Shown piece after piece: positions 14,801-29,339 of a stretch of 64,000 bases of DNA. The stretch is from Prunella strophiata. Its lineage: Eukaryota; Chordata; Aves; Passeriformes; Prunellidae. Numbering within the stretch: position 1 is the stretch's first letter; each line of letters opens with the position of its first letter. Both the position numbers and the translations under genes were made by a program. The notes under the pieces are model-generated. The model was not told the DNA's origin. It worked only from the letters and a program-made list of their open reading frames with translations, and searched no databases. The stretch is from the NCBI GenBank assembly GCA_036583965.1, contig JAZBQD010000014.1, positions 48,179,126-48,243,125 of the forward strand, in the 5' to 3' direction.

Positions 14801-17800
14801 ATACTCAGTTTTCACTTTGAAGCTGAGCTCAAGGCAAGCTGTGCTGCTTGGTACCAGTGTAGTCTGCATGGAAGGAGGTTCTCCAGCCCGAGTTTTTGTC
14901 CACTTCAGTGAAGAGGTGTTTTGTAACCACTCCTCAGGAGCTTGTTTCAAACACCCAGGCAGCAGGCTCTGTAACCCAGGAGGATTTGCTTTAATTATTC
15001 ATTTGAATATATCTGTGCTACATATTTACTTGTAATTTTGCCTCAGTGATGCTCAGCTTGCCTAATTTGCCAAGAATTTCCCAAAACTTGAGTATGGGAA
15101 AAATGTCAGTGGCCTTCTGAGGTGCTTCAGTTCCCCTCATACATACCCATGTAGTCAGCATTTTCTCACAGCCAAGCAGCATTGATGGCAGTGCCACTGG
15201 CAGATGGGGCAAAGAGAACTTCAATTTTCTAGCAATGTTCTCCTGCCATTTTTTTATTGCTTTACCTCAGAGGAACAGTCAAGCATGGGATTAAACATGT
15301 TTCCTTGTTTTTGAAAACCAGTAAGAGCAACATTACACTTCTTAAATTTTGCAAAATTACAACAAAAACAACTGCAAGTTGTCTGCCCTGCTCTGGTTTG
15401 TGACTAACTAATCTCTGAAGGATTTACCTGTTTGGTGGTATTAATTTAACTGGGTAAAACTGGAAATACTAAATTAAATTCTGAAATCTCTTACAGGGAA
15501 AAAAAAAACCCAAAAAACAAAACAACAGCTTTAGGAAGAAGATAATGATTCTGTGCAATTTAGTTAATTATAAAGGGAAAAAAAAAAAAAGAAAAATAGT
15601 GTAGTCAATGAGCAACAAACGTGGAGTAGTTTCTTCAGGAGTTTTACTTTCCAGAAAAAGGGAACCACCATTTTGGAGAAGTCTAGAAGCCTATTATAAT
15701 ATTTCCATTTCAAAAGGTGCATTTTTCCCACAAAGCTATGTTTATAACTCATAAGATTTATGGATTTATTTATTTAATCTAAAAATTAAGTGTCCTCAGG
15801 GCAAAGGACTTGTTAATGGAAAAAAAACCCAAGGGTTTTGAAAAACAGTTAAGTATTATTTTTTGGTTTTTGTGTTATACTTTGCTGAGAAAATTGTGAA
15901 TGTTTTTGGGAAAGGGTTAATTTCTTTCTTGAGGTATTCATGCAACAATAAACAAATCTTGCCCCACTGCATGTCAGACAAGTACATTTTTTAATACAGC
16001 TCCAAGATGGTAACATCTCTTGATACCATTTGAAGCTCACAGACCTATGGTATTTCCTGCCTTTGGCTTCTGCTACCACTGTCAGCTCTGAGCTTGGCTT
16101 TGCTGGCAAGCTTTGGTGTGCTGTTTCCTTTGGGCAGCAAAGCCTTAACAAGCCCAGATGGTTTTCCTTAATTCCCCTAAATGATGTCTTTTCAAAGTTT
16201 GGGATCTTCCTGCTCAGTGGCAGCTCTTCACCATGGGAAGGATTAATTGCATAATATGAAAAAGAGCTCTTTCAAGGGACCTATTCTTTAATAGTGCCAA
16301 TGTTGCTGGAGCTCAAAGAAACCTCCTTTGGGGAGCTGTTTTTCTTTTTATAAAGTAATGAAGAATAGAGGGGAGATCATAGCCAAATACAGGGAGACCC
16401 AAACCCAACACAGTAGGTTATATGTTGTCTTCACTTTTTCTGCTAAAAATGAGGTTTTTAATCTGCAAGGCTGTATAAGTTTTTTTTCTAATCACCTTTA
16501 CATATGCTCTCATGCTCTACTTTATCTCCCAACCCCTTTATATATAGTGAAAAGCAAGCAAGTTTGCTTCACAGACCACCATGTGTGTAGACTACTGTGC
16601 TGTCCTGAGACAGACTGGACCTAGATCAGGTCTGCTGGAAAGTACTGGATGTAATGCCTTCCTTTGGATACAGTCAGCTGTTTCAGAGGGTGACACCCCC
16701 AAAATCAATCCCTGGAAAAGGCCAGAGCAGTTCACTTTGGGTGGTACATGCAAGTCAAGACTCAAGTAGGGGGGCCAGAAATGAGAGCAAAGATCTCTGC
16801 TGCTTTTGCACACAGAAGGTTACTTAGGTCTCTTCCCAAAGCACAGTCAGGGGTCCAGAGCCCTGCATGGAAAGACTGCAGGCTAGCCAGCCATGAAGCT
16901 GGGGGCAGAAGCCAAGATCCATAGCAAGTTCCATGTTGCTCCAGTATTACATATCCCTAAGCACATCTCTGTAATGGGCACTTCCAGCCAGAAAGTCAGC
17001 TTTTTTGTGCTTTGAATAATGAGCAATAGGGGGTTTGTTGGTCATTTCAATGCTACAGTTCCAAGTCCTTAAGCCCACTTAGCAGGTTCTGAATCTCTCT
17101 GTTTCTCAGCCAAGTGGCATTTTGCAAAGCATTAAGTTAAGTAGCCTCCTGCAATAATTTTGCATTCCCTCTTTGACCTTTCTGTATCAGAGCCCACTTA
17201 GAATGTATTGCTGTATTGATTTTGGTATTCTGCCACTCTCAAAGTTTTGTTCTGGATTTTTCTGTTGAAGCAGTTGCTCATTCAGATGTGTGTTCAGAGG
17301 GGAATTAGCTCCATATGACACACACTTGGAGGTCACTTTCCTCTCACTCTCCCTCAAAGGCCAGATAGAAAGTTAGTTCCTGACCACAGGTGTAGGGACA
17401 ACTGGGAATGGATGGGAGGTCCCCCAGCTGTTGAATCCTTTTGCATTGGCATTCCCCCACCCCAAAAAAACCTAGAAACTTCTGTTACTTCATTTAGAGA
17501 AAACATGGCAAATTTTAGCTTTAGAGACAACTTTTCCAGGGCGATCTAAATAGGTCAAATTAATGGACAGTAGCAAAAACTCCAATGTAGTGATTATCAT
17601 AATTAACCACCAGCATCTGAGGTTTAGCATGACCATGGTCACTAGTCCTAGATACACTAACGTGACCAGAAGAGGAACAAGCAGATGCAAGAAAACCACA
17701 GCATTTTAATGGGCTGTTTTTTCAGCATGACCTCCTCTGGTCACTGGGTGCAGTGATGAAGTAGCACTCCAGTCATGTTTGGAAGTCAGTAGAAGCAATG

Positions 17801-19559
17801 ACCACCACATGTGCTCAGGTCTTATCAGCCCTAGAGAATGGAAAGCTGGGCTCCTGAGATTTGTCTCACCTCGGTGACATTGCCTGCATGACTTTGAAAG
17901 CCACTTCCTAATCATAGATGTTCAGTTTGAGCCATCTTGGCCTGATTTTTGAGGAACTTGCTCTATTCAGTGTCGGGGGGGAACTTGCAAAGAGGATCTT
18001 CAGGCATTACTTGCCTGTTTTGAGATCCAGATCTGCATGATGCAATGGAATGAAAGGGCAGAGTTGCTGACAAGCCCTGCTTCTGGCACATTCATCCTTT
18101 AGCTCAGCATCTTTCTCACAAGCCAGTGTGCAAAAAAACTGTGCAAAACCCAAGGCATAGACATAATCCCAAAGGGAAATAATTTTGGAGTTTTTTAAAG
18201 TTGCTTTCTGTATCATTATTTCTAGAATCCAGCTACAGTTTGATATGGTATGACGTGCAGAGTATTTCCCTAGAGTTATTTACTAAAATGTGGGGGTGTG
18301 CTCTTCAGCTCCTTGATGTCTGCCTGGAGAATTCACTCAGGTAAACGAGTGTTTGCTTTCACACATTCCCAGCTGGATCTAAATGTGGCAGCTTCCAAAT
18401 ACAGCTTTGAACTTTCAAATTAGAGGTGATGCAGTATGTGAGTGGGGCAAGAACAGGGATGAGAACACAGGCTACACTAAGTTCTGTGCAGGTGTTGCTT
18501 CTCATGCGAGTTTCCCATCTACCAAGGGTGCCACGTTTGGCTAATTTAGTGCAGCATTTTTCACTTGTGCCTCCATGGTGGTTTGCTTTAGAGGAAAAGA
18601 AACCTGACAGTAGCTGGCAGGTAACTTACAGTGCTGGGGTTAATGTGTGGAGGGCTTGGGGGTGGTGTTTCTGAACAGCCTGACTGCTGCTGCAGGTTTG
18701 AGTCCTGCCTGCAAGTCCTGGCCCAGCCCTCCTCTGGTCCCTCCAACCTGCATGAGGTGAATTACCTCTGAAAAGATTCAGTAATTTTAAACAGAAGAAA
18801 GGAAAATTAAAGAAGACACTTTTGGACAGAATGCTATTCCAGTTATTTTCAGCCAAGTCAGCCACGGTCATGTTTGGAATTAAAACCATCAAATTTTCAA
18901 TAAGAAAAATAATGGGTGTCTTGCACTGCCTTTTCTCATGGGATTTCATCAAAGGCTAAACCAAATATCATTATTGTTAATGTTAATGAGGTAGACTAAG
19001 TGGCATTTAATTTGTCTTCTCATGAAACAAAGCAAACTTTACAACTATGGGCAGCCTGGTTTTGTCTGGCAGGCACACAGGACCTTTAGAGGAAATGGCA
19101 CTGGAGAGAGACTCACTGCTTGTGGGGGACAGGAAGACCACCCCAGCCACACGATGATAATTTTTTTAAAGTCTGACTTCATGCTGTTTGTCTCTAAGTC
19201 TGTGTGAGAGGGGTGCTCCCTCAAACTCCACTTCGTCATTTGCTTTGCATTTCGGTTGCAAATTCTTAATCTGGAGCTCATTCTACTGAAAATCTTTATT
19301 ATGCAAAATTCCCCCCTGACATTTGTCTCCTCATCAGTCAGGGTCTGAATGCAGATTGCAGTCTGCAGAGTTACTCTAGAGCCTTTTCCATTTTAATAAG
19401 TGTTGGATATCCCAAGAGACTGGTAGACAATGGAGATTATACAGTACTTGTCAAACCTGCTGCTGTGCTTTCTTTGAAATACCCCAAAATGGAGGCAAAG
19501 AGGTAAAAGTTTTCTACTTGCCTTGTCTTCTTTTTCTTTTGGTACAATTACTGTGTGAG

Positions 19560-19880
19560 TCATACAGTGTTAAGGATATTTTGAAGGGGAAAGCTGATTA
19601 TTAAGTACATAGCAATAATGAATCACGCTTGATGGAAAAATCATTTTCCCCTTATTTTTGTGCCACATTACATAGGCCATCAATTACTGGGAAAAAAAAT
19701 AAATCCCTGCCTCATATAGAAATTTATCATAGGTTGAAATTTATTGTGGGAGAAAAATGGCACAAACACCTTTATTGATTTTGTAAGTAGGTGAGTTTTC
19801 AATGACAGGATAATGATATCAGCTATTATAGATCTCCAGGGAATTTTCATGACGTTGCTGGCTCTAATTATGAAAGTGTT
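19560..19880. other. AT-rich, homeodomain-core-dense intronic stretch (possible conserved noncoding element)
   Basis: This stretch is low in CpG and carries many TAAT/ATTA cores (gattattaag, caattactggg, ctctaattatgaaa) interspersed with unique, non-repetitive sequence. Such composition is common in ancient vertebrate intronic enhancers, but it is also common by chance in AT-rich introns. Conservation cannot be judged from one sequence, so this is a weak suggestion. Confidence 0.15.
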
Positions 19881-20032
19881 TTCTAGTCATCCCTATTCCA
19901 AGAAGCACCTTGCAATTTCTTGTATGCAAAGAGATCAGCATCTTAGAGATTGTCAAAATAGATTTACTATATAGAGTCAGACTGTCAAGGTTAGGACAGA
20001 AATGTCTGGAATAGAATATTTCTCCAGAATTT

Positions 20033-20068
20033 AAAAAAAAAAAAAAAAAAAAGTTTTTTTTTAAAAAA
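20033..20068. repeat. A-tract followed by T-tract and A-tract
   Basis: About 20 A residues are followed by g, nine T and seven A residues. The A and T runs are mutually complementary and could fold back. This is simple low-complexity sequence, perhaps the tail of an unrecognised retroposed copy, but no element body is visible upstream. Confidence 0.7.
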
Positions 20069-23000
20069 AGGTTTTGTTGATGTGTAAATTTCAGCCTAGT
20101 TTTCTGATTTTTTTTTCATTGCTGAGACAATTGCATTATTGCACAAATCATGGTGCTCCTGTCTTTTTGTATGCCAAGGAATGCAACACACAAGCAAGGA
20201 TGGAAAGTGTAGCACTGCTCATATCTGTTGGTTTAGTGCTCCTATCAAATCCTTCCTGGAACAAAAGGAGGCACAAAAGGAGGCTGCAGGGCAGCTGAGG
20301 GTGCTTTGTTCATGTGTCTCTTTTGTCTTAGCATGGCAATACCTCTTCTGAGAGAGGTTCCTGGATAATGGGAACCCATGGGATATTTTCTCTTTTGTGG
20401 AATGCTGGTGAAAACTCTTTGCATGACTTGTTTCTCCAGAGCAGATTAGCCTTTGTTATCTCTGGCATTGGAATTAATCACTGTGACAAACTTTTAGTTT
20501 AGGGTATTCTTTACACAGCTAATGAACCAACATCAAAAAGATTTAATGGTGCAGTTACCTCCCTGAGTGTTGTATAAAAGAAGAGGGCGAAAAAATACCC
20601 ATTCCATTGAGAGAGCTGTACTGATCTGGTACTTGGAACCAAAGCCCTTAATTTTCTTAAATGACTCTAGATAATTAGGTTTAGTAATTGGCTTTTGTTT
20701 TAATACAGCTTTGAAAGGCTAAACCACATAAATCTGTGTAATGCCTCAGACTCATCAGCAGTTAAGGTAACAGGTGTGTTTAACTTTGCAAAGAGTGCCT
20801 GTCCCAGCTGGGTAAAGATCTGGCAGTTCAGTTACATGATGTTAAGAGTAATCTTGAAATAGGGATTTCTTTGAACTTTGGAGTGCAGAGTGGAAAATAA
20901 GGTATTTTGTTGCAGTGTTTAAATACGTTTTTGCAATGAAATACATTACTAACGATTTTTGGTAGAGTCCAATCACTGTGCACCCTAAACTGAAGACCTA
21001 AAAGACTTTAAAACATCTGTCTGATAAACTGTACAACAGCAATACTCTCTTGCTTTCTCTTATAACTATGTATCCAAGAGAAGGTAGAAGATGTCTCTGC
21101 GTGGTGATACTCTGCAGTCAGCTGAGAGACCTCTGGGGAATCCATCCTCATTTGGCTGTTGCATCACATTGGGATTTCCTTTGCTTTTGTGTGTGATTAG
21201 AAAAGGAAACCACAGCCTAACTGTGAAGGTGCTCTGTCCAGTATCTGGGCTGGTTCTGCCTACAAAAAGACATCATCACAAATCTGAGAGAGCACTTCCT
21301 CTTGCAGTACAATGCTGAAGTAAAAATTTGACAAGGATTCACGATTCTTGGAACTAAATCTGCAGGGGAGATGTCTATAATGACAGTTTCAAATCAATTT
21401 GCAAGCAACCTGATTTTAGAAGAATTACAGTTGAAAGTGTTGCAAGAGAATTTGACTGACAACCAAGCAACAACATGACTTTATACATCCACATCTCTAA
21501 AAAATCCAAATATTAATATCTCAACTGAACACGTCCTTACTCATCCTTGATGCCTCATTCTTGTTTGACCCAGTCTTTCCTTGCCACTTGTACATTGTTA
21601 ATATCACTAGTCTGATTAGCATTAGGACACTGTGATGGTCATAAGGAAATGCACAGTTCAATCCCTGGTAGCTGAGGGCTGCAAGGGAAGTGGTTTCTCC
21701 CTTGTTTTCTTTAAATGGAAATGCAGTGGGGATTTTGTTGGTTTGGGGGGAGGGGACGGGTGGGTTTTTTAGAAAGGTTTCTGCTGCCAACTATTAGCAA
21801 ATCTTGGTGTTCATGCAGCATGCTCTGCAATTAACAGAAGCTGTGTAATTAACTCATGTCGCCACTGCATTGTGAAAGCAAGAGCAAATGTCCCTATCCC
21901 TTGGCAGGAGTAACTATGTGGCAGAAAATTTGCATTATAATAGTGACTTGCATTCAGGAAAGTTGATCTTCTTTTCTTCATATTTTTACTCTCCCAAAAT
22001 CCGCAAGGTAGGGTGTTCGTGACCTCAGACAAATGGAATAGCAAAATACTATGCTTGGCCATAGATATACAAAGTTGGCTTTAGTATTTAAATTCCCAAG
22101 ACAGAATGTTTTCCTTGGGGTGGGTATAGTTAGAGTGCATTTTCTGCCTGTATGTCTAACCTCTCTGTTCCTGAGGCATAGTGTAGCTGTTGACCACAGC
22201 AGGACATTCTGGGAAAATACAGCTGGGAATGGGAACCTTTAGTAGCACCTTTTGTTAAGGGTTTAATAGTTTGTGAGAAAAGGCTTTGTGGTGTATTTGA
22301 TAGCAAGGAATAACTTCTGGACACCATCTCTTCCCAAATGACCAAAGCTGTTATTGTTGGCAGTCTTATTTCTCCCAGTGAAAAGGTACTTCTGACATGC
22401 AAAGCATCTCTTGCTGAAGTAAAAATAGCCTTTGTTTGCATTCATGTTGCCTGTGTCATTTCTTGTGTCTTTTTTTTACTTTTGCTGTTCTTGTCTCTAT
22501 CATCTTCTTTCTATGCATAATAATTTTTACTGCCATTCCATTTTCTAATTTTCTTTTGGCTCATCTCTGTATTTTACTTGTCTACCTCTAACCTGGTTTT
22601 CTTTTCTTTTTCCTTTCCCAAGTCACAGTAGAGTCTTAAGTGTTTTTTTTTTTGTCTCACAGATTGGTTTCCTTGATGCACCTGTATGCCCTTCTGCCCT
22701 CAGCTCTATGTTGGTTCTTATCTCCTACCAGTTACATTTCCCTGTATACCATTCACAGTGAGGATAAGCAAACTTACTGTAACAGGCTGAATGGCTAATG
22801 CATTCTGAAGGATGTAGTGTATTTGTCTAAGTCCCAAAAGCTCCACAGCCAGGACAGACTGATTCCTGCTAGGAAGTGAGACAAGGGGTTTGATCAATCA
22901 ATAACTTTTGGACATTGTAATATGAATATAGACTTGGTGTTGAAAAGTGAGCCAGCACAGATCATTGTGTCACTTTGGCCTTCAGATATTTAACATGTTA

Positions 23001-25276
23001 GCATTTAGGGAAGAATGATTAAATAGAATTTGTTTGCAAGCCTCAGGCAGCATTCTTTTGGGAAAAGATGGACTGAATTTAGTAAGATCTGTTTCAGTTT
23101 TCTGTGCTGGATATAATTTGCTTAGTGGGCAGTTGGGTTGCAAAATGGAAAGAATGTTAGTTACCATTTTTAAAACTCTTTATTTTTCAGTTATAAGTAA
23201 ATGAACCTGAAAATTTTTGATACATAACTGGTCCTGTGTTTACTACTGTCTGCTCTTTCTTCTGTGCTTTGTGGCTGAAAGCCTCTCCCATCATACCCAA
23301 TTTTACTCCAGAAGCCTGTCCCACTCCCTTTCCCTTTTTATTGTGTCACTCTATTGAAAGGGAAAACCTGCATTTAAGATGTGGAAACATGGAAGAGAGA
23401 GTGTGGTGGTCTTCTGTCCAGAAAGTTTTATCTCACTAATTTGAAATATCTGTATGGGCAGAACTTTGATTATGCAGGTAATCAGAGCTGAAGTAACAGG
23501 AGGCTTCTGGTGCATCACCATCATCTCTCACCTGGGCTCTGATGCAGTGGTAACTGAGAACTACAGACTCCTGGCCATTAGCACAGGCTCCAGGCATCTG
23601 AATGTGACTCTCATTCAGCCTCATGCCTTTAGGATGGGACTGGGTGGTTGAACAAAGTGAGTGGGCACCTGGATTTCCTTGTGCACAGATAAGACACCAG
23701 CTGTTTCTGCCTGGAATGGCCATGTGTTTGTTTACGGGTGAGAAATTTTTTTCAAATTTTTTGAAATTTTTTGTAAATAGATCTAGACAAAAGGCCTTAC
23801 AGAAGGAAGCTGTATAGCATCTGCAACAAGTAAATGGAAAATCTCTCTGCAGCATTCTGAAACTTTTAAATGCTTACTTCTTCTTTGGTAATTCCTTTAA
23901 GAAGTCTGAAGAATTTTAAAAAATCTTGATAGCTTCCCAGGGAAAATCCTGGTAATTGGTGAAAGTGCTTTTGTTTTTCTGAGACAATACTCTGTGCTAG
24001 CTTTAAATCTGATGGGGTTTGTATTTACATTGAGCTGGAGACCATCACAGTATATAATGCATAATTCAGCCTGACTCTAGTGTGTTTTCCCAAAAGTATT
24101 TATAGGCAACATTCTTGTGGGGGAGGGGTAGAGTTCAGAAAGTTTATGTACAAACAGTTCAATTAAAGTCAAGAATATGTAGTGTTTCATACTCAGAGAG
24201 GGAAAGTTTCTACACTTAATAAAAGAAGTTTATTGAACTCAATCTTGCCCTCTTTGCTGACACTTTGGTAGAGAGTTCTTCTTTGCTGCTACAACTTTGA
24301 ATTGGGGAGCTCCATTAATCCAAGCAGAGGCCCCTGTGAAACAAGCCAGTCCCTGCCCTGTCATCTGTACTGTGTTGGAGCAGCAGCCTGAATGGATGGT
24401 TGCAGTGAAAAGAAATTAAATTGCTGTGTCAAAGGTCTCCAACCATGGGCTTCTTAGCTTGTCGCCTGTCTAAGGGATTTGGGGCTCTTGGCACTGGTGT
24501 TAAAAGAGTTTGCATCGGTCTGCATACCAAGCAAATGTTATGGAATGCAGAGGAGAAAGTGCAGCAGAATTTCTTAGTGACTCAAGTATTATAGCCATGA
24601 TGACTTAAGGACTGGTAATGCACTAGAAGGGTTCTGTGACTATAAACTTTTATATATTTTCTGGCAATTTGCTCTTACAAAATTAACTACTGTACCCAGT
24701 TATATTTTTTATTTAAGTTAATTTATATATTATTTATTTATGCATAACATATTTTTTTTATTTAACAAGGCAATTGAGATATATATAATTTTACCTGCAT
24801 TTTGAGATAACAAAGAAATGGCATAAATGATACTGTCCTGTCTTTGCTTGATCTGCTGGTGTATATGATATATGTTACATTGAAATTAAATTTTTATTTG
24901 CACCTTACTGTACACTTACATCACCTCACCTTCAGAAGTAGGTAATGGGGCTGTCATTTAGTAGATTTGCATGTGGGAATAGTTGGTAGTTTGCAGTGCT
25001 CCCTTCCCTAGTGACCTTCTAATGGAATTAACTGATGCAGCAGTTAATAGGATGCTTTCAGCAGTTCAACCCCAGTATTTTCTCCTGTGGTTCCTCACAT
25101 GCTTGAATTCTGAATGCCTCAAGACCTTGAAGAAATTTATAAAGCAATAGTGGTTTTTATCATCTTGAGTGATACATTTTACATGTTGCAAGGATTTTGT
25201 TACTTGAAAAATACCTGGATTTTCCTCTTGTGTTTATTCCCAGGTTCAGAATGAATCACAAGTATTGGAAATGAAT

Positions 25277-25293
25277 AATATATATATATATAA
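25277..25293. repeat. Short (TA)n microsatellite
   Basis: An alternating TA run of about eight units lies in intron 1. It is surrounded by ordinary AT-rich intron and has no visible functional context. Confidence 0.8.
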
Positions 25294-28206
25294 AACAGGA
25301 ATGAAATTACATTCTGCTTCCAAAAACGTTTCAATCACCTCTTTTGATTAGTCTCAACTGGTAATGTTAGATATAAATGTTAGATTTTGTAACTTGTTTG
25401 CTATGAATTAAATGGGATGTAAATTCATCTCTGTAAGCACGCACAGTTAATGATGAAATAACAGTCCTTCCCTAGGTAATGTACAGAAGGATGAAATTAC
25501 TTACCAGTGCAACTTAGGCACTTCTGAAAATTTACATGTGTCTTTTTCTGGATCTCTCAAGTATTATTAAAATGAAAGCAATAAAGAGAAGGGAAGAAAG
25601 AGGGGATGGAGTCAGGGAATGGAGGGCCAGGAGTCTCTCATAAGTACGTTTGGCTTTTCTAGACAGAATTTCTAGGTCATGCTGATTTTCTTTTAAAAAA
25701 TACAAAACAAGCTGTACTAACACACCTAAAATAGATCAATCACTGTCAAAAGCCTGTGCAAGTAATTGGGATTTGACAGTAATTTCAAACAAGTTGCTAC
25801 TGTAGGAACATCAGGCAAGTTTCTTTGTCTAGATACTCATTACTTACCCTTTTTTAGTCCTGCCAAGTTACAGACAAGAGATGATATTGCGAACTGAATA
25901 GCTGCAACATCTTCCCTTTGTGAACAGAAATAATTAGGCATACACTGGAATTCAGAAGAAATTACATACAGTACTACCTTTTGCTGATGATTCTGCCTGG
26001 CTGCTTTATTCTGCAGTCATCTGCTATTGAATTGAGCTCACATTTCTCAGAAATCTCTCTGCTCCTCAATCCTGCTACATCATCAAAAGGAAATGCAGAG
26101 ACAAAATACTTCTATCTAAATTTAGGCAGATGAAAGGTAGCATTATCTAATGGCTCTACTTTACTGCAACACACTTAGGAACCCTGATTCCACAGGGAGA
26201 TGGAGATGTTGGATATGATAGTGATTTCTTCAGTGTCAGAATGCTGACTGCAAAGAAATGCTCCCTTTTGGATAATGATATATATCACAATGCAAAAGTG
26301 GATTGATTTTTACTCTTGAGATTAATTATTATGAGAACTAGGCCTTGATGTAGTTTCTGCTGAAACAATGATTGAATTCTCATTGACTTCAGAATAAAAA
26401 TAGTGAGACCACACATGCTTAGTTTTACTGTTTTGGAGATATGTTTCTTATTAGAAAGTATTTCCTTTTGTTAATAATATTTATGGAGACAAAGGAACTA
26501 ACTGGGAGAGTAGCTAATAATTGGATAAAGGTGATCCTTTTCATAATGAAGTAGAAGATTCTTATATTTAATGAGTGGGAAAAAGAATGGCCAAAGGATT
26601 AGAGAGATACAGACCAGGTAAACAGCATGTATCAAATCTACTGAGTTATTTCAGTTATCTGGGATTCTGGCCCATAAAATATAAAAGCATCCAGCATCAT
26701 ATCTGTTCACCTTGCCAGTTCCTGTGACTAGGCTGTAAAAGTGAAGAATTGCAGCAGCCTATAGTTAGGAGGATAAAGGAGCACCAGTATATATGCAGGC
26801 AAAGGAGAAAGCAGTAACACTTGTGGAAATTAAAGGCAAATAAAATCCAATCTCCATTCACATCTGAGAGTTTCTCTATAAACCAGTATACATTGCTTGT
26901 AAAAGAGTGGTGACAGAGGAAAGCTAATAGCATTTCCTATGAGCCTTATTCAGTCTTACACCACTGATGAGATCCGTACAGCTAATTTGGTGAGAGGGCT
27001 CTTCCAAGTGGGGATGTATTTCCCAAACCAATTTTTATGGATGGAAGTCTGTAATAATATTTAAAGCAAATAGACTATATCCTTATTCAATGGATATGCT
27101 CATGTGGAATCTTCACAGTAGACTTAGATGGCTCACAGCTTCAGAAATCAAATTACTTCCAGGGTAATGGGAAATTGTATTAGAAAAAATTCCAGCATTC
27201 CATGAGCTGTGAAGCTGTGGTGGGAGAGTGGAAGAGAAAGCTCCCCTGTAAAGTCTCTTGCTGCCTGGCTTTTCATGTTATGTTGGCACTGCAGCAGCAC
27301 TATGTTACAAGGTAGAGCACAGGCATCCATATCCCATCATAGCATATTCTCTCTCAGGCATATCCTGACCTAAGCAAAGGAAGTAGTTTCACTGGCAGTC
27401 TGAAATTTCCCCAGTGACATAGTTTGAGTATGTCTCTGGCTTACGTTTGCATTCCAAAATGAGGAATGTTTCTTCTAAAAGACTCGGGGTAGTTGGTGAA
27501 GCCAAAGCTATTTCAGTCTCTCTGTTCCTTTTCCTACTTAGTAGGTGCTGTGGCTGAAGAAAGCAGGGACTACTGTTTCGAAGTCTGCTTTTATTGGACA
27601 TAAACTCTGCTTTTAGAGGAGAGGAGAGGAGATTGAAACAGTGTAGCTGTGTTGCACACAGCAGTTCAGAGGATGTGATGCTGATTTACACTAGCTGAGA
27701 ATCTGGCATCCAGTGCATTTGGGAAAGAAAATATAAAATGGCATTAAACCCCACCAGCTTTATATTTACTGTATCAGCTTGGTGCTTAATGCCACTTCAG
27801 TGGACTGGGAAAGGACAGTTTCATTATAACACTTCACAGCTTCTTCAAGAAGAATAAACAACACAAAAAATAAGCAACCAAAACCCAAACAAAGCAGCTG
27901 AATTGGGCTTTAATCTTTTTGTGATGCATTTCTGGAAAACAATTTTTTTTTTACTGGTCATGGAAATTGAATCATATGTTTGATGGTTTGTATTCTGCTA
28001 TTGTTGTCTCCTCTTCATCTTTTGGCTTCATATTATTTAATTTTTTGCTAGATGTTATTTCTGAAGAGAACAGAATGGACTGAGGGCCTCACACTTACAT
28101 ATCCAGGTCTTCTATCAATGTTTTTTAATTACTAGTACTCTGCTACAAGCCTTCTAAATTTTCCTGCTAAACTGTTGTCAGTTCCCTCCCCAGTCCTGGA
28201 TACATG

Positions 28207-28264
28207 TACATAAACAAATATATATGTGTGTGTATGTGTATATACATAAATGTGTATATGTATG
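28207..28264. repeat. Degenerate TA/TG microsatellite
   Basis: This is an alternating pyrimidine-purine tract mixing (TA)n, (TG)n and TATG units, about 1 kb upstream of ST7 exon 2. It is a typical decayed dinucleotide repeat, with potential for non-B DNA but no specific evidence of function. Confidence 0.7.
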
Positions 28265-28458
28265 AGAAAGTCTCTGGCAGTGGTTAAGGATGAGATCAGT
28301 AGGGTTGTTTACAGAAGGTATTCTAACCCGTTATGTGGTTTAATAAGGAATGTTTTCATTTGTGGAAGATGGAAGTGATGGAAAGTTGTGTTTTCTTTAA
28401 ACATCTAGAATTTAGTAGAACTCCAGTTCTCTCTAGTAGCTTCTGTAGAGTCATCAAA

Positions 28459-28480
28459 AACCTAGAATATTTTCTAGGTT
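28459..28480. repeat. Perfect 9-bp hairpin, 4-nt loop
   Basis: aacctagaa, then the loop tatt, then ttctaggtt, is an exact inverted repeat in intron 1 about 780 bp before exon 2. It is short enough to have arisen by chance in a window of this size. Confidence 0.55.
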
Positions 28481-29256
28481 CTCTTAAGGCCAGCCATAGG
28501 GGTTTGCTATGAGGGATGAGCATGACTACCTGGTGGTTTTCTCAGGAGCTTTCAAGATGGGATGTGAGTAGAAAAGCCCTTTGGATTTCAAGAAGCCCAT
28601 ACAGATGGACTTGCTCATCTGACTTCACTTCTGCCCTAGATTTCAGATAATCTGGACAACTACCATGATTTTCACCCCTTACTAAGAAAGTTAGTTAGGT
28701 CTTTTTCTAATCACTTATTCACTGTTGTCATACTGAGTGGTTCACCAACTTTGAAGCAGTAGAATGAATTAGGAAAATGGCTTTATCTTCTGCTTTGTAA
28801 GTGAGGAACCAGGGTATTGAGAAGTAAAAAGCTTAAAAAAACTTTATCAAGATCTACAGGATGTTGAGACAATTTTGAATTCAGGACATTGAGATAGACT
28901 TCTAAAATTTCTAACTGCAATGAATTAGCAAAGGCATATTATAAAATGTTTTCCATATATCGTGGGGAATCCTAAACTCTGTGTCAGTGGAGCACTGACT
29001 GAAATATGAAAGTCCCAGACGTGTGCAACTGTTTTGCAATGCCTTGTGATTGACTTTGTTGTGAAAACAAAATTCTGCATGTGGCAGTCTAATGCTCAAC
29101 TTTATCACATGTAAGGCAGATGGAATGGGATGTTATTTTAACTGTCTTTTTTATCAAAGCTAAGGTAATAACTTACCTGCAGTTGGGAGGAGGAAGAGAC
29201 ACGTGGAGAACATGTCCTGCTCTTGTACTCATGGTTTCCTCTCTTTTCTTTTTCAG

Positions 29257-29339
29257 TGAGTATGTTTTTGAACACATTGACTCCCAAGTTCTATGTTGCC
29301 CTGACAGGCACATCCTCATTAATCTCAGGACTTATTTTG
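29257..29339 (+). CDS. ST7: ST7 exon 2 (membrane-spanning region)
   Basis: The exon follows a strong pyrimidine tract and cag (tctcttttctttttcag) and ends before gtaagt. It starts with the last two bases of a codon, then reads [18 protein letters not shown] and continues SSLISGLIL, finishing in phase 0. This matches the ST7 segment around residue 50 onward. The second half is a hydrophobic stretch continuing into the IFEWWYF of exon 3, which together form a predicted transmembrane segment. GC-ending codons are 13 of 27, in contrast with exon 3. A longer open frame at 29120-29371 overlaps it in a different phase and is an artefact. Confidence 0.97.

Larger units (their letters stand above)
1..29256 (+). 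other. ST7 intron 1, 3' part (no gene recognised)
   Basis: This is 29 kb of AT-rich intron upstream of ST7 exon 2. It holds one CR1 fragment at 3062-3584, homopolymer tracts (T at 50-65, 2691-2711; A at 11594-11609, 20033-20052), short AT and GT microsatellites, and a 26-bp palindrome at 11843-11868. Open frames here reach about 139 codons but show no recognisable protein, no splice-bounded structure and no GC change, so I treat them as chance. No CpG island or first exon of ST7 was found, so the promoter must lie further upstream. Confidence 0.85.

Noticed and set aside
20573..20580. TATAAAAG box
   Set aside because: No ORF, CpG island or downstream exon follows; TATA-like strings are common in AT-rich intron (also near 41291 and 7893).
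23436..23855. 139-codon open frame on the - strand
   Set aside because: No recognised family or structure; ordinary intron composition.
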